Below, piece by piece: positions 53,104 to 61,911 of a stretch of DNA of 64,000 nucleotides (position 1 is the stretch's first letter; every line of letters starts with the position of its first letter). The stretch is from Terriglobus aquaticus (GTDB taxonomy: Bacteria; Acidobacteriota; Terriglobia; Terriglobales; Acidobacteriaceae). Position numbers and translations under genes: made by a program. Below the pieces are notes generated by a model. It saw nothing but the letters and a program-made list of their open reading frames with translations, was not told the origin of the DNA and ran no database searches. The stretch is taken from the NCBI RefSeq assembly GCF_025685415.1, contig NZ_JAGSYB010000001.1:310001-374000 (forward strand), written 5' to 3'.

Positions 53104-54219
53104 ATGTCCACCGTCTCGCGTGAACCGTCCGCCCCCTTGCCGCACCCGGACGACCTTCGCGCCTATGTGGACTACCTGCGCGACCTGGGCGTCTACGATC
53201 TGATCGCGCAATCCGAAGCTTCCTCGCCGGATGCCGCGATCGCCGCTTGGCAGGAGACTCACCTGCGCGCGGCTCCTGACGGGGCAGCGAGCACGGTCGT
53301 TCGCACAGACGCTGCTTCACCGAGACCTCCGATTTCAGGGCAGGGAACCGTCGCGCGCCCTATCGCCCCGGCACGGCCGCCGCAACCTGCACCGGCAAGG
53401 CCGCCTGTGCTCAGTCCGTTCGATCAGGCGCAGCAACGCCGGGTTGCGCCTACGCCTTCTGCCCAGCGCCAAAGCTCCGGTCCGGCCATTCAGATCACGC
53501 CGCCCACAGCCGCAGGCGCGGCACCCGGACCCGCCGCTGCGCCCCCCTTGGCTGGCGTTCCGTCGGCGCTCACTCCAGACATGCCCGCACCCACACCGTT
53601 CAACCAACTGGCGCCGCTGCCGTCCGCGCGCGTCGCTCCTGCTGACAAGCCGGTGGCACTCACCGCTCTGCGCGAGTTCATCGGCGACTGCACCCGTTGT
53701 CCGCTTGCCTACGCCGGCCGCCACAGCATCGTCTTCGCCGATGGCGATCCGAATGCCCGCCTCATGTTCATCGGCGAAGGCCCCGGTGCGGACGAGGACG
53801 AGCAGGGACTGCCCTTCGTCGGCAAGGCCGGCCAGCTCCTCAACAACATGATCTCTGCCATGGGCCTCAAGCGCGAGCAGGTCTACATCGCCAACATCGT
53901 GAAGTGCCGTCCGCCCAAGAACCGCGTCCCAGAGCCGGTGGAGGCGAACACCTGCTCGCAGTTTCTCCTGCAACAGATTGACATCGTGCAGCCGGAGGTG
54001 ATCGTCGCGCTCGGCGGCACCGCCGCCACCTACCTGCTTGGCGTCAAGCAGTCGCTAACGTCCTTGCGCGGCCAGTGGTTTGACGTGCGCGGCGCGAAGT
54101 GCGCAGTCACTTACCATCCCGCCTTCCTCCTGCGTGACCCGCGCCAAAAGGGCGAAGCCTGGAAAGACCTGCAGCGCGTGATGGCAGAACTCAACCTGGC
54201 ACCGCCCGCCCGTACCTAG
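53104..54219 (+). CDS. family 4 uracil-DNA glycosylase with long N-terminal extension
   Basis: The 371-aa protein starts at ATG 53104; longer in-frame starts run back through rpoZ. The catalytic domain begins near 184, with the iron-sulfur ligands in DCTRCPLAY, the active-site segment FIGEGPGADEDEQGLPFVGKAGQLLNNM, KCRPPKNRVPEPVEANTC and the closing TYHPAFLLRDPRQK. It excises uracil from DNA. The N-terminal 180 residues are an Arg-Asp helical piece (about 17-45) and a Pro/Ala-rich linker of unknown role. It lies between rpoZ and priA. Confidence 0.88.
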   Translation: MSTVSREPSAPLPHPDDLRAYVDYLRDLGVYDLIAQSEASSPDAAIAAWQETHLRAAPDGAASTVVRTDAASPRPPISGQGTVARPIAPARPPQPAPARPPVLSPFDQAQQRRVAPTPSAQRQSSGPAIQITPPTAAGAAPGPAAAPPLAGVPSALTPDMPAPTPFNQLAPLPSARVAPADKPVALTALREFIGDCTRCPLAYAGRHSIVFADGDPNARLMFIGEGPGADEDEQGLPFVGKAGQLLNNMISAMGLKREQVYIANIVKCRPPKNRVPEPVEANTCSQFLLQQIDIVQPEVIVALGGTAATYLLGVKQSLTSLRGQWFDVRGAKCAVTYHPAFLLRDPRQKGEAWKDLQRVMAELNLAPPART

Positions 54220-54238
54220 TGGCGCGGTGCTCCGCGCG

Positions 54239-54478
54239 TCAGGCGTCCAGCTTGCCCGCATAGCGCTGCTGCACATGCTGGCTTACGTAGGTGCTTAGCC
54301 CGCGTCCGGCCATCGCCCGCTCCCGCATCGCGCGCACGTGCGCTGCACCCGGCCTGTCGTGCGTGTACAGGTATACGCTGCCGTCGCTGAATCGCAGCGC
54401 GATGGCATCCGGCAGCAAGGCAAACGCGCGCACACCGGTCTCCCGACCTCTCCCGTAGCTTCGCCACTCGATCTGCAC
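54239..54478 (-). CDS. KTSC-like small conserved domain protein
   Basis: The 79-aa product starts at GTG 54478. The pattern AIALRFSDGSVYLYTHDRPGAAHVRAMRERAMAGRGLSTYV and the closing QQRYAGKL resembles the KTSC domain (a short beta-hairpin plus helix often near lysyl-tRNA synthetase C-termini or as standalone proteins). Its role is unknown. It runs antisense to its neighbours, filling the space between the glycosylase end and priA start. Confidence 0.6.
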   Translation of the reverse strand: MQIEWRSYGRGRETGVRAFALLPDAIALRFSDGSVYLYTHDRPGAAHVRAMRERAMAGRGLSTYVSQHVQQRYAGKLDA

Positions 54479-54509
54479 ACCGTATCGGATGCACGCCTAA
54501 ACTAAAGGC

Positions 54510-57077
54510 GTGGCGCGCTTCGTGGATGTGGCCCTGCCCGTGCCACTGGACCAGACCTTTACCTACCTGACGGACGGCCGGGAGCCGCAAGTTGGCGCGC
54601 GCGTGCTTGTGCCGTTCAGCGGCCAGCGGCTCATGGGTGTGGTCCTGCGTGCGCATGACGAGGAGCCCACCACCGGCTTCGAACTCAAGGCCATCCAGCA
54701 GGTGCTCGACGACACAGCCCTGCTGCCGCCGGAACTTCTGCGCCTCGCCCACTGGATCGCTCAGTACTACGTCGCGCCGCTCGGCGAGGTCCTGCGAGGC
54801 ATGCTCCCGCTCAGCGCCGAGGTCCGCCGCACCTGGCTCTATCGCATCACCGACACCGGCCGCAAAATCCTGCACGAGGGGGCAGAGAAGGGGAGCAGCC
54901 GCCGCTCGCGGCTCAGCCCGGAAGACCAGAACCGCGAGTACGCCGTGCTCAACCGCCTCGAGTCCGGCGAGCCCACGCGCATGGCCACCCTGCGTTCCGC
55001 CACAGGCGCGAGCAAGGCTTTGCTGGAGGGCATGGTCCGCAAGGGCTGGCTCGCTCGGGAGGCCGAAGCCGCTGAACGCGACGCCGCGCGCACCGAGCGC
55101 GTCATCGTCACCGTTCCAGACGTTCGCCTCCCCAAACTCAACGACAACCAACTCGCCATTCTCGCCGAAATGGCTGGTGCTGGCGGCGAGCTGTCTGCGG
55201 CCGCGCTGCGCCGCAACCTGCGCGAGCGCACCGCGATAAACGCCGACGGCGCGCTCGTTCCCGCTCCGATCCCGGACTCCACTGTCGCGACCCTTATCCG
55301 TCGCGGCATCCTGCGCGCGGAAGAGCGGCCTCTCAGCTTCCACCTCGGCGGCGTGCACGCACCCGGCAAGAAGCATGCGCACGAGCACACTCTCAATCCC
55401 GGCCAGCAGGCTGCATTCGAAGCCATCCATGCCGCGATGCAGCGTGCGGCCGCCCCAGCCCAGCAGCCGGCAGATGCAAGCCCCGCTGGCTTCGCTCCGA
55501 TGCTTCTCTTCGGCGTAACCGGCAGCGGCAAGACCGCCGTTTACGCGGCCGCCATGCGCTCCGCGCTCGACCTCGGCCGCTCGGCGCTCCTGCTCGTTCC
55601 GGAGATCGGCCTTACTCCATCCATGGCCGGCCAGATGCACGCCGCCTTCGGGCACGACGTCGCCCTGCTGCACTCGCAGCTCACGCCCGACGAGCGCGCC
55701 GAGCAATGGCACCGCATCCGCCGTAGTGAAGCGCGCGTCATCATCGGAACGCGCTCTGCCGTCTTCGCGCCCATCGCGAACCTCGGCCTCATCCTTGTCG
55801 ACGAGGAGCATGACGGCAGCTACAAGCAGGAGGAGACACCGCGCTACCACGCCCGTGACGTCGCCGTGATGCGTGCCAAGCTGCTCGGCATCCCCATCGT
55901 CCTCGGCTCCGCCACACCGTCGCTCGAAAGCTGGCACAACGCCGAGCGCAACCGTTACCGGCTCCTGCGCATGGACGAGCGCGTTGGCAACCGCCCTCTT
56001 CCACCGGTCGAACTGGTCGACATGCGCGAGGAGTTCCGTCAGACCGGCGAAGACGCGCTCTTCTCCCGCGAACTCATCACCGAAACGCGAGCCACGCTTA
56101 ACCGAGGCGAGCAGGCCATCATCCTGCTCAACCGGCGCGGCTACTCCTACGTGGTCATGTGCCGCTCCTGTGGCGAGCGCATCGAGTGCGAGAACTGCGC
56201 CATTGCCATGACCCACCATCGCCCCGCCGCCAACAGCGACCTGCACGCTCATGCGGGCGAGCGCCTGGAGTGCCACTACTGCGGCGCGCTCCGCCGTGTT
56301 CCGCAGAAATGCCCGCACTGCCAAAGCGAGCACCTCTACTTCTACGGCGCCGGATCACAGCAGGGCGAAGAACGCCTGCAGGCCATCTTTCCCGAGGCAC
56401 GCATCGGCCGCATGGACCGCGACACGGTGCGCGGCCGCGCCGACATGGAGCACCTGCTCCATCGTCTGCACGCCGGCGAAATCAACCTGCTTGTCGGCAC
56501 CCAGATGATCGCGAAAGGCCACGACATCCACGGCGTCACCACCGTCGGAGTTGTCGGCTGCGATCACGCGCTCGGCCTGCCGGACTTCCGCGCCGCGGAA
56601 CGTGTCTTCCAACTGATTACGCAGGTGAGTGGCCGCGCCGGCCGCGGCGACGCTCCCGGCCGGGTCATCGTGCAAACCTTCCACCCCGACCACTACGCCA
56701 TGCGCTTCGCCGCCATGCACGACTACGTGGGCTTTGCGGACAAGGAGAAGCAGTTCCGCCGACCGTTCCTCTACCCGCCCTTCGGCGTTCTCACGAACGT
56801 GCTCACGCTCTCGGAAACCATGGGCGAAGCCAGCGAATGGGCGCACCGCCTTGGCCAGCACCTGCACAGCGCGGCAAACCCCGGCGTTCGAGTTCTTGGC
56901 CCCGCGCCTGCGCCTGTCTCTCGCCTCAAGCGCATCTTCCGGTTCCACATCCTGCTCAAGGCAGACACGCGCCAACACATGCAGGCAGCACTGCGCCGCC
57001 TGCTTCACTTCGCAGACAGGGAAGGTGTGCCTCGCCGCAACCTCGTCATCGATGTCGATGCGATCAGCCTGTCGTAG
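54510..57077 (+). CDS. priA: primosomal protein N' (replication restart helicase)
   Basis: The 855-aa helicase reloads the replisome at stalled forks. The N-terminal DNA-binding domain opens ARFVDVALPVPLDQTFTYL. Helicase motifs include GVTGSGKTAVYAAAM (near 334), the DEEH box LVDEEHDGSYKQEETPRYHARDVA (near 430) and GSATPSLES. A zinc domain (about 550-610) has CRSCGERIECENC and CHYCG...CPHCQ pairs. GTQMIAKGHD and VSGRAGRGD follow. It is longer than E. coli PriA (732 aa), partly from an extended segment before motif I. The start is GTG. Confidence 0.93.
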   Translation: MARFVDVALPVPLDQTFTYLTDGREPQVGARVLVPFSGQRLMGVVLRAHDEEPTTGFELKAIQQVLDDTALLPPELLRLAHWIAQYYVAPLGEVLRGMLPLSAEVRRTWLYRITDTGRKILHEGAEKGSSRRSRLSPEDQNREYAVLNRLESGEPTRMATLRSATGASKALLEGMVRKGWLAREAEAAERDAARTERVIVTVPDVRLPKLNDNQLAILAEMAGAGGELSAAALRRNLRERTAINADGALVPAPIPDSTVATLIRRGILRAEERPLSFHLGGVHAPGKKHAHEHTLNPGQQAAFEAIHAAMQRAAAPAQQPADASPAGFAPMLLFGVTGSGKTAVYAAAMRSALDLGRSALLLVPEIGLTPSMAGQMHAAFGHDVALLHSQLTPDERAEQWHRIRRSEARVIIGTRSAVFAPIANLGLILVDEEHDGSYKQEETPRYHARDVAVMRAKLLGIPIVLGSATPSLESWHNAERNRYRLLRMDERVGNRPLPPVELVDMREEFRQTGEDALFSRELITETRATLNRGEQAIILLNRRGYSYVVMCRSCGERIECENCAIAMTHHRPAANSDLHAHAGERLECHYCGALRRVPQKCPHCQSEHLYFYGAGSQQGEERLQAIFPEARIGRMDRDTVRGRADMEHLLHRLHAGEINLLVGTQMIAKGHDIHGVTTVGVVGCDHALGLPDFRAAERVFQLITQVSGRAGRGDAPGRVIVQTFHPDHYAMRFAAMHDYVGFADKEKQFRRPFLYPPFGVLTNVLTLSETMGEASEWAHRLGQHLHSAANPGVRVLGPAPAPVSRLKRIFRFHILLKADTRQHMQAALRRLLHFADREGVPRRNLVIDVDAISLS

Positions 57078-57116
57078 CAGCTCTTTGCAGCGGCGGCTCG
57101 CCTGGCGAGCCCGAAG

Positions 57117-57425
57117 CTATTCGTCGTCCTCGGAACCGTCGTCTGCCGAACCGGCAACTCCGTCCAGGGCTTGCAACTCGCGGCCCGGCTTGAACCGCAC
57201 CGCGCGGCCGGGCTCAATCGAGACCTCGCGACCGGTCCTCGGATTGCGGCCGATGCCCGTCTTTCTGGGCCGGTTGGAAAACACGCCAAATCCGCGCAGT
57301 TCGATGCGTTCTCCGTCCACGAGCGCACGTTTCATGCTGCGGAACACAGCCTCCACGGCCTGCTCCGCTCGCACCCGCGGAACGCCGCGGTCGACCACTC
57401 GCTGCACCAGGTCCTGCTTGATCAC
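57117..57425 (-). CDS. HU/IHF family DNA-binding protein
   Basis: The 102-aa nucleoid protein starts at GTG 57425, preceded by GGAGG at 10-nt spacing. It begins MIKQDLVQRVVDRGVPRVRAEQAVEAVFRSM and has the arm motif FGVFSNRPRKTGIGRNPRTGREVSIEPGRAVRFKPG. The acidic tail (SADDGSEDDE) is longer than in E. coli HU. It binds DNA as a dimer. HU and IHF cannot be told apart with certainty here. It runs opposite to dcd. Confidence 0.92.
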   Translation of the reverse strand: MIKQDLVQRVVDRGVPRVRAEQAVEAVFRSMKRALVDGERIELRGFGVFSNRPRKTGIGRNPRTGREVSIEPGRAVRFKPGRELQALDGVAGSADDGSEDDE

Positions 57426-57473
57426 TGTGTCGCGTCCTCCGGCCGCCCGTAGTCGGCCAGTGCCCTTGATGGT

Positions 57474-57487
57474 AGGAACCTGTTCCT
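57474..57487. promoter_or_regulatory. palindrome upstream of the HU-like gene
   Basis: AGGAAC and GTTCCT (57474-57479 and 57482-57487) form a perfect 6-bp inverted repeat with a 2-nt centre, in the divergent region between the HU-like gene and dcd. It could be a repressor site, but no family can be named. Confidence 0.3.
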
Positions 57488-57603
57488 GTCATGTCAATGT
57501 GGAAGGGAAGCCTCATTCAATGCACCCTGACGTAAGATGAAGCGAACCCACTCAACCTTGAACCCTGCGCGGCAATCCCGCACAGGCTTTACCTTGGAGC
57601 AGC

Positions 57604-58158
57604 ATGTCCATCAAGAGCGATAAATGGATTCGCGAACAGGCGCAGCAGCACGGCATGATCGAGCCATTCAGCGAAAAGCAGGTGCGCTCCGGCTGCATCT
57701 CCTACGGTTTGTCTTCCTACGGGTACGACCTCCGGGTTTCCAACGAATTCAAGATCTTTACCAACGTCAACAGCGCGATCATCGATCCCAAAGCCTTTGA
57801 CGAGCGCTCCTTTGTCACCGTAGAGGCAGACAGCGTCATCGTCCCGCCCAACTCCTTCGCTCTGGCCCGGTCCATCGAATACTTCCGCATTCCGCGTGAT
57901 GTGCTGACGATCTGCGTCGGCAAGTCTACCTACGCACGCTGCGGCATCATCGTAAACGTGACGCCGTTCGAGCCCGAGTGGGAGGGCTTCGTCACACTGG
58001 AAATCTCCAACACCACACCGCTGCCGGCGCGCGTCTACGCCAACGAAGGCCTGTGCCAGATTCTCTTCTTCCAGTCCGACGAGCCGTGCGAGGTAAGCTA
58101 CGCCGATCGCGCCGGCAAGTACCAGGGCCAGGTCGGCATCGTGTTGCCAAAGCTGTGA
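57604..58158 (+). CDS. dcd: dCTP deaminase
   Basis: The 184-aa enzyme deaminates dCTP to dUTP for dTMP synthesis. Key segments are [24 protein letters not shown], then [57 protein letters not shown] with the catalytic Glu in the [12 protein letters not shown] part. A CAGCAG/GGAGC-rich site precedes the ATG. Its stop overlaps the GTG start of the next gene by 3 nt. Confidence 0.95.
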   Translation: MSIKSDKWIREQAQQHGMIEPFSEKQVRSGCISYGLSSYGYDLRVSNEFKIFTNVNSAIIDPKAFDERSFVTVEADSVIVPPNSFALARSIEYFRIPRDVLTICVGKSTYARCGIIVNVTPFEPEWEGFVTLEISNTTPLPARVYANEGLCQILFFQSDEPCEVSYADRAGKYQGQVGIVLPKL

Positions 58159-58775
58159 GTGCCACGCTCGAACGCCTGCGTATCGGCGTCATCCTCGCAG
58201 ACCCGCTTCGGTTCGAGGGGCTCGTCGCGCTCTTCGGCGACACGGCAGACCTCCTTCCCATGCTGCCGACCGATGCTGTCCGGCGCTCGGACCTTTCCCT
58301 CCTCATTCTCGAAGCGAGTGAGGAGCTTTTTGCCCTGCTGGCGGCCTTTCGCCGTGCCCGCGCCGGCTTGCGCATCCTCGTGCTCGGCGAAAGCGCCGAC
58401 CCGGCTTACATCTCCCGCGTGGTTGCCGCCGGCGCCAAGGGCTACATGCCCCGCAACGCGACCGTCGCCGAGATGCAGATGGCCATTCAGGTCGTCGCGG
58501 ACGGTTCCATCTGGGCACCTCGGAAAGTTCTGGCAGGCCTGATCGACACCCTGTCCACAACGGAGCCGGTGCGTCAGAGGGTGCAGTTCACCCCCCGTGA
58601 GCGCGAAGTGCTGCAGCTTCTGGTGCTTGGCAGTCCGGACCGTGACATCGCCGGCGCCCTTGGTCTCAGCGTGCGAACTGTGCAGGGAATGGTCCGCGCT
58701 CTCTTGAAACGAGTCGGCGTCAGCAACCGGGTAGCGCTGACGGTCTATGTCATGGAAAAACACCTTATTTCCTAG
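58155..58775 (+). CDS. LuxR-type regulator with pseudo-receiver domain
   Basis: The 206-aa protein starts at GTG 58155, overlapping the dcd stop. The N-terminal 120 residues follow a receiver fold ([14 protein letters not shown]...[17 protein letters not shown]), but the expected phospho-Asp position is I51 in [10 protein letters not shown], so it is not likely to be phosphorylated normally. The C-terminal [47 protein letters not shown] is a good NarL/FixJ type. It may regulate nearby genes by protein contact, not by a two-component signal. Confidence 0.85.
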   Translation: MSATLERLRIGVILADPLRFEGLVALFGDTADLLPMLPTDAVRRSDLSLLILEASEELFALLAAFRRARAGLRILVLGESADPAYISRVVAAGAKGYMPRNATVAEMQMAIQVVADGSIWAPRKVLAGLIDTLSTTEPVRQRVQFTPREREVLQLLVLGSPDRDIAGALGLSVRTVQGMVRALLKRVGVSNRVALTVYVMEKHLIS

Positions 58776-59002
58776 TTACGCATCAGTAAACCCGGAGGGT
58801 TACGGAACCCGGCTGCGGTCCGTAACTTGTTGCACCTCAAACCTCGGCGCATCCTAGATTCACGTAACACAGACCTGGGAGAAGAGGGGCTGTGGCGCAT
58901 CGGGCCAACCGGTACGCTTCAGCCCCATTTTTTTGTCTGTGCGCCCGCATCCAACTTTGTGCCTTTTCGCCACATCACAAAGAAACGTGCTGGGTGCGTA
59001 AC
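58775..59002. repeat. four GTTACG/CGTAAC motifs plus a hairpin in the intergenic region
   Basis: GTTACG or its complement CGTAAC occurs at 58775-58780, 58799-58804 (within GTTACGGA), 58821-58826 and 58863-58868, with another CGTAAC at 58997-59002. GTTACGGA (58799-58806) and TCCGTAAC (58819-58826) pair as a hairpin or operator. This 252-nt stretch between the regulator and SYLF genes holds no other recognised gene. Confidence 0.45.
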
Positions 59003-59027
59003 GCGTCGAGGCACAAACGGAGGAACA

Positions 59028-59717
59028 ATGAAGCAGTTTGCGACCTGGATGTGTGTCGGTCTGATGACGCTTGGGACCGTGTCCCAGGCGGTTGCACAAG
59101 ACAAGGCGAAATTGGACGAGCGTCTTACGAATTCCAAGAACGTGCTGGACGAAATCATGGCGACCCCGGACAAGGCGATCCCGAATCAGATCCTGTCCCA
59201 GGCGAAGTGCGTTGTGGTCATCCCGGCGTATAAGAAGGGTGCCTTCGTGGTCGGCGCGCAGTACGGCAAGGGTGTTGCCACCTGCCGCACGCCTAAGGGC
59301 TGGAGCGCTCCCGTGTTCGTCAAGCTCACCGGCGGCAGCTTCGGCTTCCAGATCGGTGGACAGTCCACAGATCTGGTTCTGGTTGCGACCAACCAGGGTG
59401 GTCTGCAGCACATGCTCCAGAACAAGTTCAAGATCGGTGGCGATGCCGCAGCTTCCGCAGGCCCAGTAGGCCGCAATGCCCAGGCTGGAACCGATTGGAA
59501 GTTGAACGCCGAGTTCCTTACCTGGTCGCGTTCCAAGGGCCTCTTTGCCGGCATCGACCTTGACGGCACCGTGCTGGACGACGATTCCGACGATATGCGT
59601 GGCTTCTACGGTGCGGATCAGCCCTTCAAGACCGTGCTGACCGGTGGTGTCCCCACTCCCGATGCAGCCAAGCCCTTCGTGCGTACCGTGGCCAAGTACT
59701 TCGTGGCCACCAAGTAG
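59028..59717 (+). CDS. exported SYLF domain (Ysc84-like) lipid-binding protein
   Basis: The 229-aa protein has a signal peptide (about 1-23, ending AVAQ) and a SYLF domain across the rest: LDERLTNSKNVLDEIMATPDKAIPNQIL, CVVVIPAYKKGAFVVGAQYGKGVATCR, then TDLVLVATNQGGLQHMLQNKFKIGGDAAASAGPVGRNAQAG. ATG 59028 has GGAGG 4-5 nt upstream; an in-frame start at 58827 is less likely. SYLF domains bind phosphoinositides or acidic lipids in eukaryotes; bacterial function is unclear. A good terminator follows. Confidence 0.88.
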   Translation: MKQFATWMCVGLMTLGTVSQAVAQDKAKLDERLTNSKNVLDEIMATPDKAIPNQILSQAKCVVVIPAYKKGAFVVGAQYGKGVATCRTPKGWSAPVFVKLTGGSFGFQIGGQSTDLVLVATNQGGLQHMLQNKFKIGGDAAASAGPVGRNAQAGTDWKLNAEFLTWSRSKGLFAGIDLDGTVLDDDSDDMRGFYGADQPFKTVLTGGVPTPDAAKPFVRTVAKYFVATK

Positions 59718-59741
59718 TTCTCGCGCTCGCGGCAGAATGCA

Positions 59742-59773
59742 GGAAGCCCGCCGACCCCGGCGGGCTTCTGTGC
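59742..59773 (+). terminator. terminator after the SYLF gene
   Basis: An 11-bp stem (59743-59753 with 59758-59768) has the loop ACCC and a short T-containing tail. It lies 26 nt after the stop. Confidence 0.8.
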
Positions 59774-59793
59774 GTTCGCTACACTGACAATCG

Positions 59794-60729
59794 TTGGCAG
59801 CCCAGATTCCCAACCGAACCGTGAGCCTGCGGCACCGCCTCGAATACGCGGTGCTCCGGGGATTGCTCGCTCTGCTGGCGGCGCTGCCCCGCAGTTCGGC
59901 TCGGGCCCTCGGTGCGGCGTTTGCGCAGATGCTCGGGAGCCGTCTGCGTGGGCTCCGCCGGTCTGCGCTCCGCAATCTCAGCATCGCATTTCCGCTCATG
60001 CCGCTCGAACAGGCAGACCGCCTCCTGCACCGCATGTATCGCAATCTGGGTTGGCTCTTAGCGGAGTTCGCCCACATGCCCCGGTACACCGCGGAGTTTG
60101 TGCGAGACGAACTGATCCGGTACGAGGGGCTCGAACACTACGACTCCGCGATGAAGCGGGGCCGCGGCGTCCTCGTCCTGACCGGTCACCTGGGAGCGTG
60201 GGAGCTGTCCAGCTTTGCCCATTCGCTGCTCGGCCGGCCCATGAGCATGGTGATCCGCCGCCTGGATAACCCCCTGGTGGACGAGTACGTCAACCGTATC
60301 CGCTGCATGCACGGCAACCGGATCCTGCACAAAGACGATTTTGCGAGGGCGCTGCTGCGCTCCATGCATGCCGGCGAGGCCGTCGGCATCCTTATGGACA
60401 CCAACATGACGCCGCCCCAGGGTGTCTTTGTCCCGTTCTTCGGGGAACTCGCCTGTACTGCGTCGGGCGCGGCGCGTGTGGCCCAGAAGACCGGAGCGGC
60501 CGTGCTGCCCGGCTTCCTGCTCTGGCACGACGACGAGCAACGTTATGTCCTCCACTTCGGCCCGCCACTCGACTTGCAGGACACGGGCGATACTGAGGCG
60601 GACGCCGTCGCTAATACCGCCCTCTTCGCCCGCGTTACCGAAGACTACATCCGCCAGTACCCGGATCAGTGGCTCTGGCTGCACCGCCGCTGGAAGACCC
60701 GCCCGCCGGGCGAACCAAAGATCTACTGA
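59794..60729 (+). CDS. LpxL/HtrB-type lysophospholipid/lipid A acyltransferase
   Basis: The 311-aa protein has an N-terminal hydrophobic stretch (about 15-40) and the acyltransferase block RGVLVLTGHLGAWELSSFAHSLLGRPMSMVIR, whose HxxxxE-like motif is HLGAWE. Later VGILMDTNMTPPQGVFVPFFGELACTASGAARVAQKTGAAVLPGF and YPDQWLWLHRRWKTRP are LpxL/LpxM marks. It adds a secondary acyl chain to lipid A or a related lipid. The start is TTG 59794 or GTG 59821; neither has a good SD. The lpxD gene follows, fitting a lipid A role. Confidence 0.85.
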   Translation: MAAQIPNRTVSLRHRLEYAVLRGLLALLAALPRSSARALGAAFAQMLGSRLRGLRRSALRNLSIAFPLMPLEQADRLLHRMYRNLGWLLAEFAHMPRYTAEFVRDELIRYEGLEHYDSAMKRGRGVLVLTGHLGAWELSSFAHSLLGRPMSMVIRRLDNPLVDEYVNRIRCMHGNRILHKDDFARALLRSMHAGEAVGILMDTNMTPPQGVFVPFFGELACTASGAARVAQKTGAAVLPGFLLWHDDEQRYVLHFGPPLDLQDTGDTEADAVANTALFARVTEDYIRQYPDQWLWLHRRWKTRPPGEPKIY

Positions 60730-60823
60730 AGAGCCCTGCAGGCTGGCCGGCTCGTCGGGTCAGCTTGCGTGCCGCCTTTCGTCAAGGCCTCACGAGCCCA
60801 CTCCGGACCTCTATGTTTGCGAG

Positions 60824-60865
60824 ACATTGTCATTCGCCGCAAACATTGTCATCCTGAGCAGAGCC
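60824..60865. repeat. possible dispersed-repeat remnant (ACATTGTCAT / TGTCATCCTGAGC)
   Basis: ACATTGTCAT occurs at 60824-60833 and 60843-60852; the second copy runs on into TGTCATCCTGAGC. The latter string is like a dispersed intergenic repeat that I recall from acidobacterial genomes. Only this region in the window shows it, and it may be a decayed copy. Confidence 0.35.
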
Positions 60866-60914
60866 AAAAACTGCTCTCTTTCTGGAGCAGTAATCGCTTC
60901 AGAATCGGAACCGA

Positions 60915-61847
60915 ATGCCAACACTGCACGAACTGTATGACTGGATCGCAGAGGCCGGCCCGGCGCAGCCTGCCTCATCCCTAGCGGCACCCGTGAACGT
61001 CCAGCGCGTAACCAGTCTGGTCGACGCCACCGCGAACGCCGCCGTCTTCGCCAGTGATGCCGCGACGCTTCAACAAGCGATTGCGACAGAAGCCGCGCTC
61101 ATCTTCGCGCCGATTGGCTCGTCCGCGGATGACGACCGCGTGCTCCCGGTCCGAGACCCGCGGCTCGCCTTCACCTTGCTTGCGCACCGCCTGCGCCGCA
61201 CCCCTGCGCTCGGCACCCACCTTACCGCGTCCATCGATCCGGGCGCCGAACTCGCGGCTGACGTCGAGATCGGTCCTGGCGCTGTGGTCGCTGCTGGCGT
61301 GCGCATCGGGGCAGGCTCGCGCATCGGCGCGCGCGTCGTCCTGGAGCGGGGAATCACTCTGGGTGAGCGCGTCACCGTGCAGTCCGGTGCGGTCCTCGGC
61401 TCCTATGGCTTCGGCTACGCGCGGCGACCCTCCGGAAGCTACCTTCTGTTCCCGCAGCAGGGCACACTCGTCATCGAGGACGACGTCGAGATTGGCGCAA
61501 ACAGCACCATAGACCGCGGCGCGTTGGGCGAGACCCGCATCGGCGCGGGCACCAAGATCGACAATCTCGTCCACATCGGTCACAACTGCCGCATCGGACG
61601 CAACGTCATCCTCGCCGCACAAACCGGCATCAGTGGTTCGACCGTGGTGGAAGACGGTGCCATCCTGGGAGGCCAGGTCGGAATCGGCGAGCACGCCACC
61701 GTGGGTCCGGGCGTCATCCTGGGCGGCGGTGCCGGTGTCCTCAGCGGCAAAAAGCTGTTCGGAGCGGGGCAGGTCTTCTGGGGGCGTCCCGCGCAGCCAC
61801 TGCGACAGTACCTGCGCGACCTCGCCCGCCTTCGCAAAGGCGCTTGA
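60915..61847 (+). CDS. lpxD: UDP-3-O-(3-hydroxyacyl)glucosamine N-acyltransferase
   Basis: The 310-aa enzyme adds the second acyl chain in lipid A synthesis, using acyl-ACP. A small N-terminal domain (about 1-100) precedes a left-handed beta-helix of hexapeptide repeats, such as [28 protein letters not shown]. The catalytic region has [47 protein letters not shown], with the likely catalytic His in HIGHN. It lies after the LpxL-like gene. Confidence 0.93.
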   Translation: MPTLHELYDWIAEAGPAQPASSLAAPVNVQRVTSLVDATANAAVFASDAATLQQAIATEAALIFAPIGSSADDDRVLPVRDPRLAFTLLAHRLRRTPALGTHLTASIDPGAELAADVEIGPGAVVAAGVRIGAGSRIGARVVLERGITLGERVTVQSGAVLGSYGFGYARRPSGSYLLFPQQGTLVIEDDVEIGANSTIDRGALGETRIGAGTKIDNLVHIGHNCRIGRNVILAAQTGISGSTVVEDGAILGGQVGIGEHATVGPGVILGGGAGVLSGKKLFGAGQVFWGRPAQPLRQYLRDLARLRKGA

Positions 61848-61862
61848 AAGGCGAGCCATCAA

Positions 61863-61897
61863 CTGCGAAAAGCCCGGCATCTCCGGGCTTTTCGCAT
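61863..61897. terminator. bidirectional terminator between lpxD and the lipoprotein gene
   Basis: A 13-bp perfect stem (61865-61877 with 61883-61895) has the loop CATCT. Both genes end here, so it can serve both strands. Confidence 0.88.
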
Positions 61898-61911
61898 GAA
61901 CCACTCGGGCG

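Noticed and set aside
54216-56333. 705-codon ORF antisense to priA
   Set aside because: PriA motifs on the plus strand are convincing; the antisense frame shows no domain and arises from codon bias.
6803-59793. sigma-54 (-24/-12) promoters near genes in the window
   Set aside because: I looked for TGGC...TGC pairs with the usual spacing near starts and saw none convincing by eye; a motif scan would be needed to settle this.
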